Shown here: piece by piece, positions 49,795 through 58,816 of the stretch
Numbering within the stretch: the first letter of the stretch is position 1
Layout: every line of letters starts with the position of its first letter
Source of the DNA: Poindextera sp963719975
GTDB lineage: Bacteria > Pseudomonadota > Alphaproteobacteria > Caulobacterales > Caulobacteraceae
DNA: 64,000 nt
Direction of reading: 5' to 3'
Assembly: GCA_963719975.1 (NCBI GenBank)
Contig: CAVRED010000011.1
Coordinates: 1-64,000, forward strand
Notes under the pieces: model-generated
What the model was told of the DNA's origin: nothing
What the model saw: only the letters and a program-made list of their open reading frames with translations
The model's database searches: none
Made by a program: the position numbers and the translations under genes

Positions 49795-50508
49795 TCAGGG
49801 GGCCAGCCGTGCGTGGGTCACCGTCAGTCGGTCGCGCTTCACGTCGAGATCCGCAACGACGGTTCCGCAATCGGCGCCGCCGAGGTCGCGCCGGAGGGGC
49901 GCTCGGAGGGTGAAGCTCGCCCAATCGTAGCGCCAGGCAGGCGTCCGCGCGCAGCCTGCGGGCGTCGCCGCGTCGAGCTTCAGTCGGTCGGACGTCGATG
50001 GGTGCATGATGTCGAGCGCCTTCCAGTGCAGTCCGATGAGGTGGAAGAGCCGCTGGTCGTCCGCGGCTCTGAGCCCCTCGAGCGTGAAGCCGAGGTAGAC
50101 GGCCTCCGGACGCTGGATCACCGTTGGGCGCGCCGGCGCCGTGACCGCCCAGCGGCCGGCGAGCCCTGGCGCGTCGTCGATCCACAGGCTGAGGCGCAGC
50201 GTGGCCGGACGCTCGAGGTAGAAGACGACCGGAAATCCGCGATCCTGCCGGCCGTGTCGACCCGCCCAATGGGTGTCGTAGAAGGCGTAGTACCAGTCCC
50301 GATCCTTGAACGCGCCCAGCGGCGCGAAGTCGATCACGTGACAGCGTCGGTCGATCGGAACGATGCCCGATGCGCAGACCCGCGCGGCCTGCACCAGCGG
50401 TTGCGCCGGCAGGGCGGGCGGCCATGCGGCGAGCGCCGGGAGCGGCCAGGTCATCAGGATGGCGGCGAGGGTCCCAGCCCACCGCCTGACCGCGCGCGCG
50501 ATCGTCAC
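49795..50508 (-). CDS. secreted hypothetical protein
   Basis: An exported protein of about 237 residues with no family I recognise. The GTG start at 50508 gives an Arg-rich n-region and hydrophobic core ending at ALPALAA. The mature protein has RRCHVIDFAPLGAFKDRDWY, then YAFYDTHWAGRHGRQDRGFP and VVFYLERPATLRLSLWIDD. Later come EAVYLGFTLEGLRAADDQRL and ATPAGCARTPAWRYDWASF. It is beta-rich, with several Cys that could form disulphides. The frame is intact, and codon use is like its neighbours. Confidence 0.68.
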   Translation of the reverse strand: MTIARAVRRWAGTLAAILMTWPLPALAAWPPALPAQPLVQAARVCASGIVPIDRRCHVIDFAPLGAFKDRDWYYAFYDTHWAGRHGRQDRGFPVVFYLERPATLRLSLWIDDAPGLAGRWAVTAPARPTVIQRPEAVYLGFTLEGLRAADDQRLFHLIGLHWKALDIMHPSTSDRLKLDAATPAGCARTPAWRYDWASFTLRAPLRRDLGGADCGTVVADLDVKRDRLTVTHARLAP

Positions 50509-50590
50509 ATCCCGGCCTCTTTACCACCCGCGCCCAAACCCGGCCGGTGGAGTCTGCCGGCCCGCCGGCCCTGTCAAGCGGAAGCGCGCC

Positions 50591-51039
50591 TCAGGCTTCG
50601 CGGGTCAGGCGGAAGAGCTTCGGCCGACCGTCGTCGCCCAGGCCAAGCATGCCCTCGACGACGTCGAGGTCGATGACCACGCCTCCGCCTTTGCGCTCCG
50701 GGTCGGCGCGCTGCTCGATCTCGGGCGCGATCTCGAAGATGCGGTCGCGCTCGGCCTTGTCCGTGGAGATTCGCGCGCGCCCGGCGAACTGCACAAGTAG
50801 ACGCTTGGCCGCGTCGCGGTAAAGCAGGGCCACGTCGGGGTGGACCTTGATCCCCTCCAGCGTCGCGCCTTCGATGCGCCGCGCCCAGAAGCTGAGCTGG
50901 TGGTCGCTCAGCGACTGGATCGAGCCGCGATAGCTCATGCGCGGTTTGCCGTCCGCGGTCACCACGGCGATCAGCATCGGCGTTCCGTTGAGCAGAGCGC
51001 CGTCGACCAGGCCGCGGATCTCTTCGCCGAGGACGAGGC

Positions 51040-51043
<4 letters not shown>
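50591..51043 (-). CDS. pyridoxamine 5'-phosphate oxidase-like flavin-binding protein
   Basis: A split-barrel protein of 150 residues, intact. GTPMLIAVVTADGKPRMSYR and GSIQSLSDHQLSFWARRIEG are typical of the PNPOx-like family. HPDVALLYRDAAKRLLVQFA and GRARISTDKAERDRIFEIAP continue it. The family binds FMN or F420; a true PdxH role is unlikely given the length and neighbours. The ATG at 51043 overlaps the acyl-CoA dehydrogenase stop, so the two are coupled and may share a substrate pathway. Confidence 0.85.
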
Positions 51044-52345
<1,302 letters not shown>

Positions 52346-52377
52346 GCGACCGGCTCCTCGGGGGCGTTCAAACGATT

Positions 52378-52393
52378 GTTTGACTCCCATCGC
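52378..52393. promoter_or_regulatory. TCAAAC-N4-GTTTGA operator upstream of the acyl-CoA dehydrogenase
   Basis: A perfect 6-bp inverted repeat with a GATT spacer. It fits the CAAAC-N4-GTTTG pattern bound by PsrA-type TetR regulators of fatty-acid metabolism. It lies 33 bases before the dehydrogenase ATG and between that gene and the divergent hydrolase, so it could act on both. No TetR gene is in the window. Confidence 0.65.
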
Positions 52394-52496
52394 ATGCGGC
52401 GAATGCGTCCGCAAGACGCCCAAAGGCGCTCAAGGCGCTTTGACACTCGCGGTCGCGCTGAAGCACGATACACGTCCTGGAAAACGGAGGATCGTC

Positions 52497-53378
52497 ATGC
52501 TCACCTTGACCCGCCCTGACGGCTCGCGGCCCGAGGACTTCAACCTCTCGCGGCGCGGCCTGGCGGGGATGGTGATGTTCGCGGGCTATGCCGCCTACGC
52601 CCTTGGCGCCGACGCCGACCCAATCCACACCGACGAGGCCGGGCTGACCACCGAGCAGGTCATGCTGGCCTCCGGCATCCCTGCCTATGTGGCGCGGCCC
52701 GACCACCCTGGCCGCTACCCGGCGGTGATCGTCGTCTCGGAGATCTTCGGCCTGCACGAGTACATCCGCGACGTCTGCCGCCGCTTCGCCAAGCTGGGCT
52801 ATGCGGCGATCGCGCCCGCCTTCTTCGTGCGCGTCGGCGACCCGGCGCCGCTGACCGACTACGCCGCCATCTTCAAGATCGTCGGGGCGGCCAGCGACAA
52901 GCAGATCATGGGCGATGTCGGCGCCACGCTGCAGTTCCTGGAGGGCGCTCCTTACATCGACCCGCACAAGATCGCGATCACCGGCTTCTGCTGGGGCGGG
53001 CGAGTCGTCTGGCTTGCCTGCGAGCAGTTCCCCGAGATCAAGGCCGGCGTGGCCTGGTACGGCCAGCTTGCGCCGGCATCCGGCCAGCCGGCCGATCCGA
53101 CCCGCCTCTATCCGATCGACCTCGTGGGGCAACTGCATGCGCCGGTACTGGGGTTGTACGGCGGAAAGGACGCGCTCAGCGGCGCGGTCCCGGCGATGCG
53201 CGACGCGATCGCAAAGGCCGGCAAGACCGGCGACGAGATCATCATCTACGAGGACGCCGGCCACGGCTTCCACGCCGACTATCGCCCGAGCTACAACGCG
53301 GGCGACGCCGCTGACGGCTGGTCGCGCCTATTGGCCCACTTCGCCGCCAACGGCGTTCCACCGAGACGCGGGCGCTAG
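52497..53378 (+). CDS. dienelactone hydrolase family protein, probably Tat-exported
   Basis: A 293-residue carboxymethylenebutenolidase-like hydrolase. Residues 16-38 read as a twin-arginine signal (FNLSRRGLAGMVMFAGYAAY). The catalytic Cys is in IAITGFCWGGRVVWLACEQF, Asp in GLYGGKDALSGAVPAM, and His in EDAGHGFHADYRPSYNAGDA. VVSEIFGLHEYIRDVCRRFA and YAAIAPAFFVR are family motifs. The ATG at 52497 has GGAGG six bases upstream. It is divergent from the acyl-CoA dehydrogenase. Export of this family by Tat is seen in some relatives; here it is inferred from the signal only. Confidence 0.9.
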   Translation: MLTLTRPDGSRPEDFNLSRRGLAGMVMFAGYAAYALGADADPIHTDEAGLTTEQVMLASGIPAYVARPDHPGRYPAVIVVSEIFGLHEYIRDVCRRFAKLGYAAIAPAFFVRVGDPAPLTDYAAIFKIVGAASDKQIMGDVGATLQFLEGAPYIDPHKIAITGFCWGGRVVWLACEQFPEIKAGVAWYGQLAPASGQPADPTRLYPIDLVGQLHAPVLGLYGGKDALSGAVPAMRDAIAKAGKTGDEIIIYEDAGHGFHADYRPSYNAGDAADGWSRLLAHFAANGVPPRRGR

Positions 53379-53390
53379 CGCGCCGGACTG

Positions 53391-53402
53391 ATGACCGGTC
53401 AT
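53391..53402. promoter_or_regulatory. ATGACCGGTCAT palindrome
   Basis: A perfect 12-bp palindrome 13 bases after the hydrolase stop and 24 bases before the next start. It has the look of a TetR-family operator, and would control the small downstream gene if real. No cognate regulator is visible. Confidence 0.35.
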
Positions 53403-53426
53403 ATTGCCGGCTAGGGGGAGCGCGAA

Positions 53427-53705
53427 ATGTCGACGCCCGAGGCGCAGCGCAGAGCGGTCGAGAACAATCGCCGGCGTATGCGCGCCCGGGGGCTGGACCG
53501 GTTCGAGGTGCGGGGGCTGATGCGCGACAAGGCGCTGTTGCGCGCTGTCGCCAAGCGACTCGCGAGAGGCGACGCCGCCTCCGGCAAGCTTCGCATCATC
53601 ATCGAGGCGGTGGTCGAGCCGCCCGCTCCGCGCCGCTTAGCTGTTCAGGCCTTCCTGTCCACCGCGCCGCCGGCGGGATCGGGCGCGGTCTCGGGGTTGG
53701 CGTAG
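53427..53705 (+). CDS. small basic hypothetical protein
   Basis: A 92-residue, Arg-rich protein: MSTPEAQRRAVENNRRRMRA and RGLDRFEVRGLMRDKALLRA, then VAKRLARGDAASGKLRI. The first 55 residues resemble a small family of helical DNA-binding-like proteins in this group, but I cannot name it. The last part overlaps grpE on the other strand and looks unrelated, so a frame slip near 53585 may hide an earlier end. AGGGGGAG precedes the ATG by six to eight bases, which supports translation. Confidence 0.55.
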   Translation: MSTPEAQRRAVENNRRRMRARGLDRFEVRGLMRDKALLRAVAKRLARGDAASGKLRIIIEAVVEPPAPRRLAVQAFLSTAPPAGSGAVSGLA

Positions 53706-54250
53706 GGGTTGGCGGCCGCGGCCTCGGACGGCGCATCGCCGGTCGAACTCTTCGACGAGACCACGACCAGGGCCGGGCGCACGATCCGGCCGTACAGTTC
53801 ATAGCCCGGCTGCAGAACCTCGAGCACCGCGCCCGGGCCGACGTCGTCGGCCTGCCGCTCCATCATCGCCTGGTGCTGATGCGGGTCGAACTTGGCGCCG
53901 CGCGGCGGCTCCAGCCGCGTCAGGCCGTTGCGCTCGAAGGCCGACAGCAGGTCCTTTTCCGTCATCTCCAGCCCGACCGCGAGGTTCTTCACCATCGGGT
54001 CGTCGGAGTCGGCGGGCGCGTGAGCGCGGGCTCGGCCCAGGTTGTCGGCGACGCCAAGAAGATCGCGCGCAAACTTCTGGATCGCGTAAGCGCGCGCGTC
54101 GTTGGCCTCGCGCTCGGCGCGCCGCCGCGTGTTCTCGGCCTCCGCCGCGTAGCGAAGCACCTGTTCCTTCAGGCCCTCCAGCTCGAGGCGCATGACCTCG
54201 GCGTCCTGGCTCCTATCTTCGTCATCACCCGGCGTCGGGTCGTCGGTCAT
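53645..54250 (-). CDS. grpE: nucleotide exchange factor GrpE
   Basis: Releases ADP from DnaK. MTDDPTPGDDEDRSQDAEVM and LELEGLKEQVLRYAAEAENT start the long dimeric coiled coil. AYAIQKFARDLLGVADNLGR and LAVGLEMTEKDLLSAFERNG follow. The beta-wing carries AKFDPHQHQAMMERQADDV and GAVLEVLQPGYELYGRIVRP. A disordered Ala/Pro tail ends the protein. An in-frame GTG at 54256 is the alternative start; the ATG at 54250 suits the family better. It follows hrcA, the usual heat-shock pair. Confidence 0.95.
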   Translation of the reverse strand: MTDDPTPGDDEDRSQDAEVMRLELEGLKEQVLRYAAEAENTRRRAEREANDARAYAIQKFARDLLGVADNLGRARAHAPADSDDPMVKNLAVGLEMTEKDLLSAFERNGLTRLEPPRGAKFDPHQHQAMMERQADDVGPGAVLEVLQPGYELYGRIVRPALVVVSSKSSTGDAPSEAAAANPYANPETAPDPAGGAVDRKA

Positions 54251-54271
54251 CGTCACGAGGTCTTCGTCCCT

Positions 54272-55340
54272 TCAAGCGTTCAGCAGTCGGCCTAGCGCGC
54301 GGGCGGTGTAGTCCACCAACGGTATGACCCGCGCGTAGTTCAGCCGGGCCGGCCCGATCACGCCGATCGCGCCCAGAACCTTCTGTCGGCCCGACATATA
54401 GGGCGCGGCGATCACGGCGGAACCCGAGAGCGAAAAGAGGCGGGTCTCCGCCCCGATGAAGATGCGAACGCCATGCGCGTTGCGCACGTCGTCCAACAGC
54501 CCGATCAGCTGCTCCTTCTGCTCGAGATCGTCGAACAGCATCCTGACGCGCTCGAGATCCTCCTGCGCGCCGGACTCGCCCAGCAGGTTGGCCCGGCCGC
54601 GCACGATCAGCGAGCGCGGCGCGCCCTCGCCACCGCTCCACGCTGCGATGCCTTCCTCGACCAGCCGCGCCGCGGCTGCGTCGAGCTGCTGTCGCGCCCC
54701 GTCCAGCTCGCTATGGATCTCGGTGCGCGCCTCCGCGAGCGTGCGTCCGCGGATCCGGCTGTTGAGGAAGTTCGACGCTTCGACCAGCGCCGAGGGCGTC
54801 AGTCCAGCCGGCTGTTCGCATCAGGCGGTTTTCGATCGAACCGTCCTCGAACACCACGACGACCAGCGCCTGGTCGCCGCCGAGCGCCACGAACTCGACG
54901 TGCTTGACGCCTACGTCGCGCACCGGCGTCACCACCATGCTGGCCCCGCCCGCCAGCCCCGACAAAAGCGCGCTCGCCTCGTCCAGCGCCTCTTCGAAGT
55001 CCTGGCCGCGCGCCGAGAGGCGGGCATCGATATCGCGCCGCTCGCTCTCGATCAGATCGCCCACCTCCAAGAGGCCGTCGACGAACAGGCGCAGGCCCAC
55101 GTGGGTCGGCACGCGTCCGGCGCTGACATGGGGCGATCCGAGCAGGCCGATCTGGGCCAGGTCCTGCAGCGTGTTGCGGATTGAGGCGGGCGAGAGCTGG
55201 ATGCCGCCCTTGGACAACGTGCGCGATCCGACCGGCTCGCCGGTCTCGAGATAAGCTTCCACGACGCGGCGAAAGATGTCGCGGGCGCGCTCGTCCAGTT
55301 CGGCGAGGGTCGGCGTGCGGGTCTGGATCAGACTGGTCAT
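54272..55340 (-). CDS. hrcA: heat-inducible repressor HrcA (one frame slip)
   Basis: Represses groESL-type heat-shock genes by binding CIRCE. The start at 55340 gives LAELDERARDIFRRVVEAYL, then TGEPVGSRTLSKGGIQLSPA and IRNTLQDLAQIGLLGSPHVS, the winged helix. A slip near 54810 after ENRLMRTAGL leads to VEASNFLNSRIRGRTLAEAR. The core ends with LLDDVRNAHGVRIFIGAETR and AIGVIGPARLNYARVIPLVD. About 355 residues when corrected. No CIRCE element is visible upstream of this gene, so its targets lie elsewhere. It is divergent from rph, as in many alphaproteobacteria. Confidence 0.94.
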
Positions 55341-55438
55341 GGACGCGTCCGTGGCGATCTAGGATAAGCAGCCGCTCTCGCCTTCGCAAAGCATCGCGCC
55401 TTTTCGAGGGAATTTCTGCTTCAAGGAGTCGCCGGCGC

Positions 55439-56152
55439 GTGCGCCCATCCAACCGCGAACCCGATGTGCTGCGCCCGGTCACGATCGAGACCGGGGTCAA
55501 CCGCTACGCCGAGGGATCCTGCCTGATCTCGTTTGGCCACACGCGGGTCCTGGTCACCGCCAGCGTCGACGAGAGCGTGCCTGGGTTCCTGCGCGGGCGC
55601 GGCCAAGGCTGGGTCACCGCCGAGTATGGCATGCTGCCGCGCGCCACCCACACCCGCGGCCGCCGCGAAGCCGCCGAGGGCAAGCAGTCGGGGCGCAGCC
55701 AGGAAATCCAACGGCTGATTGGCCGTTCGCTTCGCGCGGTGACCGACATGAGGGCGCTTGGCGAGCGTCAGATCTCCATCGACTGCGACGTCATCCAAGC
55801 CGACGGGGGCACTCGCACCGCCTCGATCACCGGCGCCTGGATCGCGCTTCGGCTCGCCACGCGCTACCTCATGAGCGAGGGGGTGATCGCCGCCGATCCG
55901 ATCCTCGATCAGGTCGCGGCCATCTCCTGCGGCGTGCACCAGGACACGCCCCTGCTCGACCTCGACTACGAAGAGGACAGCCAGGCCGAGGCCGACGCCA
56001 ACTTCGTCCTCACCGGCTCAGGCGACATTGTCGAGATCCAGGCCACCGGCGAGCGGCGCGGCTTCACGCAAGCCGAGTTCGAGGCGCTGTTCGCACTGGC
56101 GCGCAAAGGGATCGGCGAGCTGATCGCGATGCAGAAGTCGAGCGTGGGCTAG
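55439..56152 (+). CDS. rph: ribonuclease PH
   Basis: Phosphorolytic 3' exonuclease that trims tRNA ends. The GTG at 55439 gives MRPSNREPDVLRPVTIETGV, the standard start. GSCLISFGHTRVLVTASVDE, GWVTAEYGMLPRATHTRGRR and GRSQEIQRLIGRSLRAVTDM carry the phosphate and RNA contacts. ISIDCDVIQADGGTRTASIT and LDLDYEEDSQAEADANFVLT are core segments. 237 residues, intact. Divergent from hrcA. Confidence 0.96.
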   Translation: MRPSNREPDVLRPVTIETGVNRYAEGSCLISFGHTRVLVTASVDESVPGFLRGRGQGWVTAEYGMLPRATHTRGRREAAEGKQSGRSQEIQRLIGRSLRAVTDMRALGERQISIDCDVIQADGGTRTASITGAWIALRLATRYLMSEGVIAADPILDQVAAISCGVHQDTPLLDLDYEEDSQAEADANFVLTGSGDIVEIQATGERRGFTQAEFEALFALARKGIGELIAMQKSSVG

Positions 56153-56781
56153 GGCTTGGGGCAGGCGTCGATCATCGCGTCGACCGCGGCATCGACCGAC
56201 GGGATCGGAACGAAGAGCTCGGTCTGGGCGTACGAGGTCCAGGCGACCACATAGTCGAACACCAGGTCGCGCAGGCCCTCGAAGCTCTTGCGCATCACCT
56301 TTCGGCTCCTGTTGCCCGGCCGCCATTGGCCGTTCTCACGCCAGACAAAGTCGGCTGTGAACAGAATGCGCGCGCCTTCGACCTCGACGAGGGTGGAGAA
56401 CTGGCCGGCGGTGTGGCCGGGCGTCGGGACCAGCAGAACATCGCCCTCGACCGTCGTCCGCTCGAAGGGCAGCGCGTGGTCGATGTGCACGCCGTTGACC
56501 CGATGGCCCATGGCGTCGGCCTCGATCCGGCTGCAGTAGACGTTCGCCGCGAACCGTTCGGCGATCTGGTTGGTTGATGGGCCGCCCAGATGGCGGTCGC
56601 TGATCACGGCCGCTTTCACACCCCCGGCCGCCTCGATCTCGTCGAACGCGTCGCTGATCGAGCCGACGCGACTGGCGTCCAGGATCAGATTGCCCGCCGA
56701 ACGCCTGACGAAATGGGTATAGCCGAAGCCCTTCCGACCGTTTTGCGGGACAAGAAAGACGCCGGGCAACACCTGTTGCAT
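56149..56781 (-). CDS. metallo-beta-lactamase-fold protein with altered metal motif
   Basis: A 210-residue protein of the MBL fold. VLPGVFLVPQNGRKGFGYTH starts the beta-sandwich; LLVPTPGHTAGQFSTLVEVE and ARILFTADFVWRENGQWRP match the later metal-ligand motifs. The first motif, normally HxHxDH, reads SDRHLGGPSTNQIAERF, so most of its ligands are missing. It may bind one metal only or be non-catalytic. Its ATG overlaps the VOC stop, so the two are coupled and probably act together. The frame is intact. Confidence 0.8.
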   Translation of the reverse strand: MQQVLPGVFLVPQNGRKGFGYTHFVRRSAGNLILDASRVGSISDAFDEIEAAGGVKAAVISDRHLGGPSTNQIAERFAANVYCSRIEADAMGHRVNGVHIDHALPFERTTVEGDVLLVPTPGHTAGQFSTLVEVEGARILFTADFVWRENGQWRPGNRSRKVMRKSFEGLRDLVFDYVVAWTSYAQTELFVPIPSVDAAVDAMIDACPKP

Positions 56782-57185
56782 CAGTCGGGGTTCCCGTCGA
56801 GCAGTTGGCCAAAGCAGATGATCAAGCCATTGGGGTCGCGCACGATCAACTCGCGTCCGCCGTAGATGATCCGGTCGACCGGACCCTCGACGATGTCGGC
56901 GCCCTTCGCCGTCAGTTCTTCCGCCAGGGCCCGCACGTTCGTCGCGTAGAGGTACATATCGATCTGCTCGCCCGACCGTTTCGCCGGCGGGGTTGGCAGA
57001 GCCTCGGGTTTGACCTGCTTCATCATCACCCGCACGTCGTCGCGCTCGAGGATGACGAAGCTCGGCGGGTTGCCCCAGACTCCATCGAAAGAGAAACCCA
57101 GCACGTCGCGATAGTACTCGGCCGTTTCGAAGACGTCGGCGACCGCAAAGCTGGGCGCAGCTCGGGTCAATCGCGCTTGCGTCAT
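56781..57185 (-). CDS. VOC (glyoxalase/bleomycin resistance) family protein
   Basis: A 134-residue VOC-fold protein. APSFAVADVFETAEYYRDVL and GFSFDGVWGNPPSFVILERD form the first beta-alpha unit. EQIDMYLYATNVRALAEELT and VDRIIYGGRELIVRDPNGLI form the second, with the usual RDPxG end. I used the ATG at 57185 because the upstream extension is unrelated to the family. It leads a two-gene operon with the MBL-fold gene and faces an XRE regulator across a perfect operator-like repeat. Confidence 0.85.
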   Translation of the reverse strand: MTQARLTRAAPSFAVADVFETAEYYRDVLGFSFDGVWGNPPSFVILERDDVRVMMKQVKPEALPTPPAKRSGEQIDMYLYATNVRALAEELTAKGADIVEGPVDRIIYGGRELIVRDPNGLIICFGQLLDGNPD

Positions 57186-57221
57186 CCGCCCTGCCCTTGT
57201 CCTATGGCGATCGATCTGTTC

Positions 57222-57238
57222 TGATACATTTCGTATCA
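57222..57238. promoter_or_regulatory. TGATAC-N5-GTATCA operator
   Basis: A perfect 6-bp inverted repeat with a 5-base spacer (ATTTC), between the VOC/MBL operon and the XRE gene. It is about 27-53 bases from both starts, and the natural candidate for the XRE product's site controlling both directions. Confidence 0.7.
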
Positions 57239-57264
57239 ATTATGAGACTATCCGTCAACGCGTC

Positions 57265-57501
57265 TTGATCACCAACCTGCAGATCCGCGCCGCTCGGGCG
57301 CTCCTCGGCTGGAGCCAGGCGAAGCTTGCCGACGAGGCGGGCGTCTCGGTCATCACGGTCAAGCGCCTGGAGGCGCAAGGCGAGGACATCCACGCCCGCT
57401 ACGACATCGTGATGAAGGTCAAGACCGCCGTCGAGCGCGGCGGCGTCGTGTTCCTCGGCGAGGGCTTCAGCCACGGCGTGCAGCTGAGGCGGCCATCCTA
57501 A
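57265..57501 (+). CDS. XRE-family small regulator
   Basis: A 78-residue helix-turn-helix protein. ITNLQIRAARALLGWSQAKL and ADEAGVSVITVKRLEAQGED form the HTH_3 domain, followed by IVMKVKTAVERGGVVFLGEG. The start is TTG at 57265; the ATG at 57242 is out of frame. It is divergent from the VOC/MBL pair and converges with a second XRE gene by four bases. Most likely it represses itself and the VOC/MBL operon through the TGATAC repeat. Confidence 0.85.
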   Translation: MITNLQIRAARALLGWSQAKLADEAGVSVITVKRLEAQGEDIHARYDIVMKVKTAVERGGVVFLGEGFSHGVQLRRPS

Positions 57502-57749
57502 TCGATTCCCTCGTCCTCTTCCTCCTCGGGGAGGTCGACCGGCGGGCCGCCGTCGAAGGAGAGCAGGTCGCCCGGCTGGCAGTCGAGCTCCCGGCAGAGT
57601 GCGTCCAGCGTCGAGAAGCGGATCGCGCGCGCCTTGCCTGTTTTGAGGATCGACAGGTTGGCGATGGTGACCCCGACGCGATCGGCAAGCTCGGTCAGCG
57701 ACATGCGGCGTTCGAGCAGAATGCGGTCGAGGCGGACGCGGATCGGCAT
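57498..57749 (-). CDS. XRE-family regulator (YozG-like) paired with DUF2975
   Basis: An 83-residue helix-turn-helix protein: IRVRLDRILLERRMSLTELA and DRVGVTIANLSILKTGKARA, then IRFSTLDALCRELDCQPGDL. This is the short XRE type that ends with an acidic tail (PPVDLPEEEEDEGID). It is downstream of a DUF2975 membrane protein, a widespread pair in bacteria whose role is not known to me. The ATG at 57749 is the start. Confidence 0.87.
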   Translation of the reverse strand: MPIRVRLDRILLERRMSLTELADRVGVTIANLSILKTGKARAIRFSTLDALCRELDCQPGDLLSFDGGPPVDLPEEEEDEGID

Positions 57750-57771
57750 CGGTTCGAGGCTTTCCGCCGGC

Positions 57772-58311
57772 CTAGATGGTGAGCTCGGCCTCGCGGCGGA
57801 GCCGCGCGCCCTCACGGAAGACCTCGGCTAGCACAAAGACCACCAGAACGGCGAACCAGGTCGTCACGTTCGGTCCGGCCGTCTGCCCACAGGCGGTGCG
57901 CGCGGCGAGATTGACGTCGATCAGGCCCATCGGATAGCGCAGCACCTCAAGGACACCGAGCGCCGCCAGGACAAGACCGATCACGCGCAGACGCCGCACG
58001 TTGCCTGGGTGGAAGGGGTCTCCGGCGGTCAGCGTGGCGAAGATGCGTCTGAGCTCGCCAACGATCACCAGGATCCCGCCGGCGTACAGGGCGGTGACGA
58101 AGAGTCCGCCGGCGATTTCAAGACCGCTCGGCGTTTCGCCGTGGGCGGTTGCGCGGATCATGCTGGAGAAAAGGGCTGGGTCGAGGTCGAAGAGCAGCGA
58201 CGCCAGGATGCCGAGCCCGATCAGCACGACGCTGATGGCCAGCGCGACGTAGACCACGTCCAGAATGATTTTGAGGAAGCTGGAGACCGAGCCTGGTCCG
58301 AGTGCACGCAT
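57772..58311 (-). CDS. DUF2975 membrane protein
   Basis: A 179-residue polytopic membrane protein. Four hydrophobic helices are visible: VVYVALAISVVLIGLGILAS, LEIAGGLFVTALYAGGILVI, RLRVIGLVLAALGVLEVLRY and VTTWFAVLVVFVLAEVFREG. The loop LRRIFATLTAGDPFHPGNVR is the DUF2975 signature. It precedes an XRE gene of the type usually linked to this family, which suggests the membrane protein controls the regulator or is controlled by it. The frame is intact. Confidence 0.87.
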   Translation of the reverse strand: MRALGPGSVSSFLKIILDVVYVALAISVVLIGLGILASLLFDLDPALFSSMIRATAHGETPSGLEIAGGLFVTALYAGGILVIVGELRRIFATLTAGDPFHPGNVRRLRVIGLVLAALGVLEVLRYPMGLIDVNLAARTACGQTAGPNVTTWFAVLVVFVLAEVFREGARLRREAELTI

Positions 58312-58448
58312 GGCTGGCCCCCCTATCGTCGGGCGGTCAGGACGCCCGGTTTCGCCGCCGGTCTCTCAGATCAAACCCGGCGAGCGGGGGAGATCAGGAG
58401 GCCGACGGCGAAGATGCCCCGGCGAGACGCATGGTCAAGGCCATGCGC

Positions 58449-58562
58449 TTACAGGGCATGGACTGCGAGTGCGATCGCGGCGACCGGCAGAGCGGCCAGC
58501 ATCGCGAGTTGACCGAAGGTCATCGCCACGCGATCGACGAAATCCGTAAGACGAGTGTTCAT
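58449..58562 (-). CDS. 37-residue single-pass membrane peptide
   Basis: MNTRLTDFVDRVAMTFGQLA and MLAALPVAAIALAVHAL give a short amphipathic start and one membrane helix. TTGGAG precedes the ATG by eight bases, a better ribosome binding site than most genes here. It lies between the DUF2975 gene and an AT-rich spacer of about 150 bases. Small peptides like this are easily missed; no family is recognised. The in-frame extension to 58640 lacks an equally good start. Confidence 0.5.
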   Translation of the reverse strand: MNTRLTDFVDRVAMTFGQLAMLAALPVAAIALAVHAL

Positions 58563-58686
58563 GGTAAAGGCTCCAAGGTTGATGTTGCACTGCAGCATTT
58601 GGGTGGAGAAGGCTTTGTTTTCAACCTGTCCGAACGCCATCTGCTGGACCAGTGATGTACGGCCTCATCGATTCTCGATCAAGAGT

Positions 58687-58698
58687 TTTATCGATAAA
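58687..58698. promoter_or_regulatory. TTTATCGATAAA palindrome in an AT-rich spacer
   Basis: A perfect 12-bp palindrome in the most AT-rich stretch of the window (about 58660-58740), between the divergent membrane peptide and rdgB. It should include promoters for one or both; the binding protein is unknown. Confidence 0.4.
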
Positions 58699-58816
58699 CA
58701 ATGTTAATTCGACGTAATTCATTACATTTTTGCAATGCAACAATCGGACCTCGGCTTGCATCGGCTGGGCCAAGCGCGAAACTGGCCGCAATCCCTTGCA
58801 CGCAAAGGCTAGGATC

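Noticed and set aside
55341..55438. CIRCE element in the hrcA-rph spacer
   Set aside because: Searched by eye for TTAGCACTC-N9-GAGTGCTAA and found nothing similar.
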